64,000 nucleotides of DNA from Ferrimonas futtsuensis DSM 18154. GTDB lineage: Bacteria; Pseudomonadota; Gammaproteobacteria; Enterobacterales; Shewanellaceae. The stretch spans positions 62,001 through 126,000 of the forward strand of contig NZ_AUGL01000006.1 of assembly GCF_000422645.1 (NCBI RefSeq). Reading direction: 5' to 3'. The notes beneath the pieces were generated by a model, which worked only from the letters and a program-made list of their open reading frames with translations, did not search any database and was not told the DNA's origin. Shown in pieces: positions 57,641-64,000 of the stretch; positions within the stretch are counted from its first letter, which is position 1; each line of letters begins with the position of its first letter. Both the position numbers and the translations under genes were made by a program.

Positions 57641-60004
57641 ATGACCACAAGGATGGTGAACTGGGTTGAACAGGTGCTGTTCCGCAGCAGAAAGACCGTT
57701 GTTATCCTATTTGCGCTGGCGACTGTCGCCTTGGGCTACAGTGCCGGCCAGCTGAAAATGGACGCGGCGTTCACTAAGAATATCCCCCTTAATCACCCCT
57801 ATATGGAGACCTACCTCAAGCATCGCGAGCAGTTTGGCGGCGCCAACAGCATCATGGTGGCGGTAGAGGACTCCAGCGGCAACATCTTCAACCCCAAGTT
57901 CTTCGAAGTGCTGCGAGAGATTCACGATCAGCTGTTCTTCATCGAAGGGGTGAATCGCAGCCAGGTAAAATCCCTCTATTCGCCGTCGACCCGCTTCACC
58001 GAAGTGGTGGAAGACGGCTTCCAGGGAGGACCGGTGATCCCCGCCGATTTCCGTCCCACCGAGGAGGGGCTGGCCATTGTCCGCGCCAACATCGAGAAGG
58101 CCGGGGCGGTAGGCCGGTTGGTGGCGGATGACTTCAGTGCGGCCATGGTCAGCGCCCAGCTGATGGACAGGATCTCCCTGAATGAAGAGGAGCGGGCGCA
58201 AGCCCAGGCTCAGGATCGTACCGAGATGACCAAGCCGCTGGATGTGCTTGCCCTGGCCGACACCCTGGAACGGGAGCTTCGGGAAAAGTACCAGGATGAG
58301 TCCATCAAGGTACACATCATCGGATTTGCCAAGATGGCCGGAGACGTGGCCGAAGGGGCCGCCGGAGTGGTGGGTTTCTTTGCTGTGGCTCTGGTGATCA
58401 CCGCCTTGATGGTGTACTACTTCTGTCACTGCCCCAAGCTGACGATACTGCCGCTTCTGTGTTCTCTGGTGGCTGTGGTGTGGCAGCTCGGCGGCCTGAC
58501 CGTGCTGGGCTTCGGCCTGGATCCCATGTCCATTCTAGTGCCCTTTTTGGTATTCGCCATCGGCGTCAGTCACGGGGTGCAGATGATCAACGCCGTCGGT
58601 CATAAGGTGGCCGAAGGCCAGAGCGCCAAGGGTGCGGCTCAGCTGGCGTTTCGCAGCCTGCTGGTGCCCGGCGGTGTGGCTCTGCTGTCGGACACCATAG
58701 GTTTTTTGACCCTGCTCTCCATCGACATCGGCATCATCCGTGAGCTGGCCATTACCGCGTCCCTTGGGGTGGCGGTAATCATCCTAACCAACCTGGTGCT
58801 GCTGCCCATCCTGCTCTCCTATGTGAATTTCGGTGAACGCTATCTGGACCGGGTGAGGGCAGAGCATGCCAAGGTGTCGCCGGTATGGAAGGCGATCTCG
58901 GTGTTTGCCTCCAAACCCTGGGCCCTGGTGATCGTCGTGATTGCCGCCATCGCCTACCTGGCGGGGTATGAAAAGTCCCAGGAGATGAAGATAGGTGACC
59001 TGCACGCCGGTGCGCCGGCACTGAAGTCAGACAGCCGATATAACCTGGACACGGCGTTCATTACCGATAACTTCACCATCACCACCGACGTGTTGACGGT
59101 GATTGTCGAAGGGTTCCCCGAGGCCTGCACCTACCACCATGTACTGGAGCGCATCGAACGTTTCCAGTGGCAGATGGAAAATGTCCCGGGGGTGGAGTCG
59201 GCGGCCAGCCTGGCCTCGGTGGCCAAGGTGGTCAATGGTGGCTTCAATGAGGGCAACCCAAGATGGCGGGTGTTGCCGCGCACCACCGCCACCCTGGTGC
59301 AGTCGGTGGGCCGGGTCCCCACCTCCACCGGGCTGCTCAATAACGACTGTTCAGTGATGCCGGTGTATCTGTTCCTCAAGGACCACAAGGCGGTCACCAT
59401 CAACACCGTGGTGGCCGAGGTCAAGAAACTGCAGGGGGAGTACGACACCGATGAGCTGAAGTTCCGGCTGGCCTCGGGTCCTGTCGGGGTGATGGCGGCC
59501 ACCAATGAAGCGGTGGAAGAGGCACAGGGCCCAATGATGCTCTACGTTTACAGCGCGGTATTCCTGCTGTGTCTGATTAGCTTCCGCTCCATTCGTGCCA
59601 CCATCTCGGTGATAGTGCCTCTGTATCTGGTGTCCACTCTGGCCCAGGCATTGATGAGTGCACTGGAGATCGGCCTGACGGTGAGCACCCTGCCGGTAAT
59701 CGCCCTGGGTGTGGGCATCGGTGTGGATTACGGCATCTATATCCTGTCGAGCATGTCCTCGATGTTGCGGGGAGGCCACTCGGTTCAGGAGGCCTATCTC
59801 AAGGCGTTGTGCGATCGGGGCAATGCCGTGGTCTTTACCGGCATCACTCTGGCAGTAGGGGTGAGTACCTGGGTGTTCTCCGCCCTGAAGTTTCAGATGG
59901 ATATGGGGATAATGTTGACGTTTATGTTCCTAGTGAACATGTTAGCCGCGATTATTCTCCTACCGGCAATGGTTAAGTTGTTGTGGTTTAATCGAAAAGC
60001 CTGA
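57641..60004 (+). CDS. RND superfamily (MMPL-type) transporter
   Basis: The 787 residues have the twelve-helix RND plan: TM1 near 18-35, a large periplasmic loop (about 40-225), five helices with FLVFAIGVSHGVQMINA, TM7, a second loop (about 430-610), and five more helices with GVGIGVDYGIYILSSM, whose Asp sits where MMPL and HpnN proteins carry a proton-relay residue. It lacks the long loops of drug-efflux RND pumps, so it belongs to the MMPL/patched-like branch that exports lipids and other hydrophobic molecules. AAGGAG stands before the ATG. It closes the operon; a terminator follows. Confidence 0.88.
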   Translation: MTTRMVNWVEQVLFRSRKTVVILFALATVALGYSAGQLKMDAAFTKNIPLNHPYMETYLKHREQFGGANSIMVAVEDSSGNIFNPKFFEVLREIHDQLFFIEGVNRSQVKSLYSPSTRFTEVVEDGFQGGPVIPADFRPTEEGLAIVRANIEKAGAVGRLVADDFSAAMVSAQLMDRISLNEEERAQAQAQDRTEMTKPLDVLALADTLERELREKYQDESIKVHIIGFAKMAGDVAEGAAGVVGFFAVALVITALMVYYFCHCPKLTILPLLCSLVAVVWQLGGLTVLGFGLDPMSILVPFLVFAIGVSHGVQMINAVGHKVAEGQSAKGAAQLAFRSLLVPGGVALLSDTIGFLTLLSIDIGIIRELAITASLGVAVIILTNLVLLPILLSYVNFGERYLDRVRAEHAKVSPVWKAISVFASKPWALVIVVIAAIAYLAGYEKSQEMKIGDLHAGAPALKSDSRYNLDTAFITDNFTITTDVLTVIVEGFPEACTYHHVLERIERFQWQMENVPGVESAASLASVAKVVNGGFNEGNPRWRVLPRTTATLVQSVGRVPTSTGLLNNDCSVMPVYLFLKDHKAVTINTVVAEVKKLQGEYDTDELKFRLASGPVGVMAATNEAVEEAQGPMMLYVYSAVFLLCLISFRSIRATISVIVPLYLVSTLAQALMSALEIGLTVSTLPVIALGVGIGVDYGIYILSSMSSMLRGGHSVQEAYLKALCDRGNAVVFTGITLAVGVSTWVFSALKFQMDMGIMLTFMFLVNMLAAIILLPAMVKLLWFNRKA

Positions 60005-60027
60005 TTGCTTAAATAGCACTCCTGAAT

Positions 60028-60054
60028 AAAAAGGCCGCATATGCGGCCTTTTTT
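60028..60054 (+). terminator. Rho-independent terminator of the envelope operon
   Basis: AAAAAGGCCGC / GCGGCCTTTTTT with a four-nt loop, 24 nt after the stop. Confidence 0.92.
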
Positions 60055-60257
60055 GCATAGAAAGCGTACATTATTGACGCTTTTTTCAGAACTTCCTCAT
60101 TAACCACTTATAAAGCCCAATTTCGAAAGTGGATTCCGCTCACAGTTCCCGATAAATGGTGATACACTTCGCTGCATCCGAGGTGCCGAAGGGGCGCCGA
60201 TACGGAGCTAAAAAACTACAAAAATCTGGTGCCATAGCAGCAGAGGGAATCAGCAAC

Positions 60258-63200
60258 ATGGCTAATAACGACACTATCCCTTCCGTCCTACTCGAAAACG
60301 TTGTGGGTCTCATCCACAGCAACCTCCCCAAGCAGGATGCCATCCTGCTCGAACGATTTGCCCACGCACTGTATGGAACCCTGTCCCGGGACGATCTCTA
60401 CGCCCGCAGCGACAGCGATCTTTACGGTGCTATTCTCAGCCTGTGGAACAGCCTGAATCAGGTTTCAGGCGGCAAGGCCTTCAGTCGGGTATTTAACCCA
60501 CTGCAGAGCACTCATGGTTGGCAGTCCAACCATACGGTGATTGAGATGATTCAACCGGATATGCCGTTTTTGGTGGATTCGGTCTCCATGGCGTTCAACC
60601 GCCTGGGGGTGACCTCTCACCTGATGATCCATGTGCCCCTGGCGATTCAGAGAGATAAAAAGGGCAGGGTGGTCGAACTGCGCTCCCTGGCTGAAGCCAA
60701 GGCCAACGATGAACGCATCGCCGTCTTTCTGATGGAGGTGGACAGCCTTTCCACTGAAGATGAGGTCAACACCGTCCATCAAGAGCTGAACTCAGTGGTC
60801 ACCGACGTCGCGGCGTCGGTGAATGACTGGGATGCCATGCGTGCTCAACTGGGCGCCACCGTCAGGGAGATGGAGGAGAACGATGAGCAGGGTCAACACG
60901 GTGAAGCCACCGAGTTCCTCAAGTTCCTGCTCAATCACCACTTTACTCTGTTGGGGTTCCGTCGTTACGACCTGATTCCCGTTTCCGGAGACGTTGAACT
61001 CTCTCCCCAGATGGAAACCGGCCTGGGCATGATGCGGAGCAAGGGCGACACCAGCCGTCATCTGCTGCTCTCCACTCTGCCCGAATCTGCCCGAAAGGAA
61101 GCCCTGGGACCTGCGCCGCTGGTGCTGACCAAGACCAACTCCAAGAGCCGGGTGCACCGTCCTGCCTACATCGACTACATCGGTGTTAAGCGTTTCGACA
61201 AAGAGGGCCGGGTGGTGGGCGAAGACCGGTTCATCGGTCTGTACGCCAGCTCAGTGTATAACCGCAGCCCCCGTGAGATCCCTCTGCTCTCCGGCAAGCT
61301 CAACCGGGTGATGGAGCGTTCGCGGCTGGCGCCACGCTCCCACGACTTCAAGGCGCTGCTTAACGTGCTGGAGACCTATCCCCGGGATGAACTGATCCAG
61401 GCGACCGAACAGGAGCTGCTGGAGATCGGTCTGGGCGTTTTGCAGATGCAGGACAGGGACAAGGTGCGTCTGTTCCTGCGCAAGGATCTGTTTGGCCGCT
61501 TTATCTCTGCCATGGTGTATGTCTCCAAAGACAGGTACAACACCCAGCTGCGGGTGAACACTCAGAAGTTGCTGGCGGAGTACTTCAATGCCGAGGAGGA
61601 GGTGGAGTTCACGACCTTCTTCTCCGAGTCGATACTGGCTCGAACTCACTACTTGGTAAAAGTTGAAGATAACGATATGGATATTGATGTTCCTGCGCTG
61701 GAGAACAACCTGGTGGAACTGACCCGCTCCTGGGAAGACAAGGTAGACAGCGCTCTGCGTAAGACCTTCGGTCAGGCCAAGGGCAAGGCCATCGCCAACA
61801 ACTACCTTCCCGGTTTCCCTCGCAGCTACAAAGAGGATGTGTTGCCCTCGGCCGCAGTGGTGGATGTGGCCAAGCTGGAGAAGCTGAACGACTCCGATCA
61901 ACTGGGCATGCTGTTCTATCAGCCTCAGGAAGCGGTACTGGACGCCAACCAGGTACGCCTGAAGCTGTTCCACAAGGATGAACCCATCCACCTGTCCGAC
62001 GTCCTGCCCATGCTGGAGAACTTCGGTCTGCGGGTGATTGGCGAGCGACCCTACTGCATCAATACCGCCGACGGACAGGTTTACTGGGTGCTCGACTTCA
62101 ACATGACCCTGTCGGGCAAGACAGAAGTGGACATCAATGCGGCTCAGGCACGTTTCCAGGAAGCGTTCGCCAAGGTGTGGGCCAGGGATCTTGAGGATGA
62201 TGGCTTCAACCGGCTGATCCTCTCTGCGGGCATGACCGGTCGCGAGGCCAGTGTGCTGCGCTCCTACGCCAAATATATGCGTCAGATCGACGGCACTTTC
62301 TCGCAGACCTACGTCGAGGAGACGCTGGCCGAGTACCCTCACATCGCCTCTCTGCTGGTGAAGATGTTCGATCGCAAGTTCAACCCAGGCTCCAAAGCCA
62401 AGCGGGATCTGGAAAAGCAGATCGACCAGGCCAACACCTATCTGGATGACGTGTCCAATCTGGATGACGATCGCATTATCCGTCGTTACATCGCCCTGAT
62501 TCAGGCGACCTTGCGGACCAACTTCTATCAGCACGATGACCAGGGCCAACCCAAGAGCTACGTCTCCTACAAGTTCTCCCCGGCGGAGATCCCGGAGATG
62601 CCGCTGCCGCTGCCCAAGTTTGAGATCTTTGTCTACTCTCCCCGGGTCGAGGGTGTCCACCTGCGCGGTGCCAAGGTGGCCCGGGGCGGCCTGCGCTGGT
62701 CCGATCGCCGCGAAGACTTCCGTACCGAGGTGCTTGGTCTGGTCAAGGCCCAGCAGGTGAAGAACACCGTGATTGTGCCTTCCGGCGCCAAAGGCGGCTT
62801 CGTGTGCAAGAACCTGCCCACCGACCGCGACGGCATGCTGGCGGAAGGTCAGGCCTGCTATAAGATTTTCATCAGTGCTTTGCTGGACATTACCGACAAC
62901 ATTGTGGCCGGCCAACTGACGCCGCCGGATCGGGTGATTCGCCACGATGAGGATGACCCCTACCTGGTGGTGGCGGCGGATAAGGGCACAGCGACCTTCT
63001 CCGACATCGCCAATGCCATCTCTGAAAGCTACGACTTCTGGCTGGGCGATGCCTTCGCCTCCGGTGGTCAGTATGGTTATGACCATAAGAAGATGGGCAT
63101 CACCGCCCGCGGCGCCTGGGAGTCGGTCAAACGCCACTTCCGCGAGCTGGGTGTCAACTGCCAGACCACAGATTTCACCGTGTTGGGCGTGGGTGACATG

Positions 63201-64000
63201 GGGGGCGATGTATTTGGTAACGGCATGCTGCTCTCCAGGCACATTCGTCTGCAGGCCGCCTTCAACCACATGCACATCTTCATCGACCCCAACCCGGATT
63301 CAGCCAGCTCCTACGCCGAGCGTGAGCGTCTGTTCAAGCTTCCCCGTTCCACCTGGGAGGACTACAACGGCGAGCTGATCTCCGAAGGGGGCGGTGTTTT
63401 CAACCGCAGCGCCAAGTCGATCAAGCTGACGCCTCAGATTAAGGCGATGATCGGCACCAACAAGAACCAGATGGCCCCCAATGAACTGATTCGGCAGCTG
63501 CTGATGATGGAGGTCGATCTGTTGTGGAACGGTGGCATCGGTACCTACGTCAAGGCCGTGACCGAGACCGACGTCGATGTGGGGGACCGTGCCAACGACG
63601 TGCTGCGGGTCAATGGCAGTGAACTGCGCGCCAAGGTGGTGGGCGAGGGTGGCAACCTGGGTCTGACTCAGCTGGGCCGCATCGAGTACGCCAAGCGTGG
63701 CGGTCGCATCAACACCGACTTCATCGACAATGTTGGAGGCGTGGACTGTTCCGATAACGAAGTGAACATCAAGATTCTGCTGAATCAGCTGGTGGCCCAA
63801 GGCGATCTCACCATCAAGCAGCGCAACCAGCTGCTGGAGAAGATGACCGATGAGGTGGCCGAGATTGTATTGCAGGATTGTCGCGACCAGGCTCAGTCCA
63901 TCTCCGTCACCGAGGTGCTCAACTCGGATCAGCTCAAGGAACAGATCCGCTTTATGCAGCACCTGGAGAAGGCGGGCAAGCTGGACCGTGCCCTGGAGTT
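60258..64000 (+). CDS. NAD-dependent glutamate dehydrogenase, large type, 3' end cut
   Basis: The frame opens at ATG 60258 (MANNDTIPSVLLENVVG) and has no stop before the window end, so 1247 residues are seen of about 1600 usual for the GDH-180 class. Members convert glutamate to 2-oxoglutarate, mainly for glutamate or arginine catabolism, as large homo-oligomers in the cytoplasm. The long N-terminal regulatory region has ACT-like parts (MPFLVDSVSMAFNRLGV). The catalytic domain begins near RGGLRWSDRREDFRTEVLGL, and AKGGF with the catalytic Lys at about residue 845 follows. The NAD-binding domain starts with TVLGVGDMGGDVFGNGML. About 350 residues at the C-terminus lie beyond the window. A possible promoter (CTCACA-18-TACACT, 60139-60168) is weak. 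Confidence 0.95.
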   Translation, partial: MANNDTIPSVLLENVVGLIHSNLPKQDAILLERFAHALYGTLSRDDLYARSDSDLYGAILSLWNSLNQVSGGKAFSRVFNPLQSTHGWQSNHTVIEMIQPDMPFLVDSVSMAFNRLGVTSHLMIHVPLAIQRDKKGRVVELRSLAEAKANDERIAVFLMEVDSLSTEDEVNTVHQELNSVVTDVAASVNDWDAMRAQLGATVREMEENDEQGQHGEATEFLKFLLNHHFTLLGFRRYDLIPVSGDVELSPQMETGLGMMRSKGDTSRHLLLSTLPESARKEALGPAPLVLTKTNSKSRVHRPAYIDYIGVKRFDKEGRVVGEDRFIGLYASSVYNRSPREIPLLSGKLNRVMERSRLAPRSHDFKALLNVLETYPRDELIQATEQELLEIGLGVLQMQDRDKVRLFLRKDLFGRFISAMVYVSKDRYNTQLRVNTQKLLAEYFNAEEEVEFTTFFSESILARTHYLVKVEDNDMDIDVPALENNLVELTRSWEDKVDSALRKTFGQAKGKAIANNYLPGFPRSYKEDVLPSAAVVDVAKLEKLNDSDQLGMLFYQPQEAVLDANQVRLKLFHKDEPIHLSDVLPMLENFGLRVIGERPYCINTADGQVYWVLDFNMTLSGKTEVDINAAQARFQEAFAKVWARDLEDDGFNRLILSAGMTGREASVLRSYAKYMRQIDGTFSQTYVEETLAEYPHIASLLVKMFDRKFNPGSKAKRDLEKQIDQANTYLDDVSNLDDDRIIRRYIALIQATLRTNFYQHDDQGQPKSYVSYKFSPAEIPEMPLPLPKFEIFVYSPRVEGVHLRGAKVARGGLRWSDRREDFRTEVLGLVKAQQVKNTVIVPSGAKGGFVCKNLPTDRDGMLAEGQACYKIFISALLDITDNIVAGQLTPPDRVIRHDEDDPYLVVAADKGTATFSDIANAISESYDFWLGDAFASGGQYGYDHKKMGITARGAWESVKRHFRELGVNCQTTDFTVLGVGDMGGDVFGNGMLLSRHIRLQAAFNHMHIFIDPNPDSASSYAERERLFKLPRSTWEDYNGELISEGGGVFNRSAKSIKLTPQIKAMIGTNKNQMAPNELIRQLLMMEVDLLWNGGIGTYVKAVTETDVDVGDRANDVLRVNGSELRAKVVGEGGNLGLTQLGRIEYAKRGGRINTDFIDNVGGVDCSDNEVNIKILLNQLVAQGDLTIKQRNQLLEKMTDEVAEIVLQDCRDQAQSISVTEVLNSDQLKEQIRFMQHLEKAGKLDRALE

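Noticed and set aside
1-64000. CRISPR arrays, tRNA or rRNA genes, prophage, intact insertion sequences
   Set aside because: I looked for regular short repeats, cloverleaf ends and integrase or transposase motifs and found none that hold up by eye.

Overview
The window looks like a chromosomal segment of a marine gammaproteobacterium of the Alteromonadales type. Gene content and protein sequences resemble Ferrimonas or Shewanella, and the high G+C of the core genes fits Ferrimonas better; this is an inference from memory of those families, not a search result. Most of the window is conserved housekeeping DNA. Accessory DNA is concentrated in the first 7 kb and, more loosely, at 25.9-28.4 kb and 53-60 kb.

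Layout. 1-7.2 kb: the 3' part of a multiheme cytochrome c, an AT-rich gap holding a 141-bp inverted-repeat element, a membrane zinc peptidase, a DUF3299 protein, an exported amidohydrolase, and a 7-bladed FG-GAP propeller gene broken by one frameshift. 7.2-12.3 kb: two small unknown genes and the class Ia ribonucleotide reductase operon nrdA-nrdB-yfaE, with two NrdR boxes and DnaA boxes upstream. 12.3-23.3 kb: ubiG-phosphatase facing away from gyrA, then serC-hisC-aroA and cmk-rpsA-ihfB. 23.6-25.8 kb: lapA-lapB-pyrF. 25.9-28.4 kb: a BKACE-family enzyme and an acyl-CoA ligase behind a palindromic operator. 28.5-37.6 kb: metG, then apbC-udk-dcd-pabC-mltG-tmk-holB-pilZ-tatD, with several 1-4 nt gene overlaps. 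37.9-48.2 kb: rsmF, an SpmA-SpmB fusion, the LetA/LetB lipid-transport system (LetA split in two genes), msrC, a small acidic unknown protein, proQ and prc. 48.4-52.8 kb: a sodium-dependent transporter, pepN and a DUF2835 protein. 53.1-60.0 kb: a four-gene envelope operon (DUF1302 outer-membrane protein, DUF1329 protein, YCF48-like propeller, RND/MMPL transporter). 60.3 kb to the end: most of a large NAD-dependent glutamate dehydrogenase, cut by the window edge.

How they work together. nrdA/B, yfaE, dcd, tmk, udk, pyrF and cmk supply and interconvert nucleotides; gyrA, holB and ihfB act on DNA. LetAB and the DUF1302/DUF1329/RND operon are two separate candidate routes for moving hydrophobic molecules across the envelope, while LapAB, MltG and Prc tune LPS and peptidoglycan. 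The least understood coherent system is the 53.1-60.0 kb operon. I saw no rRNA, tRNA, CRISPR array, phage or intact insertion sequence.
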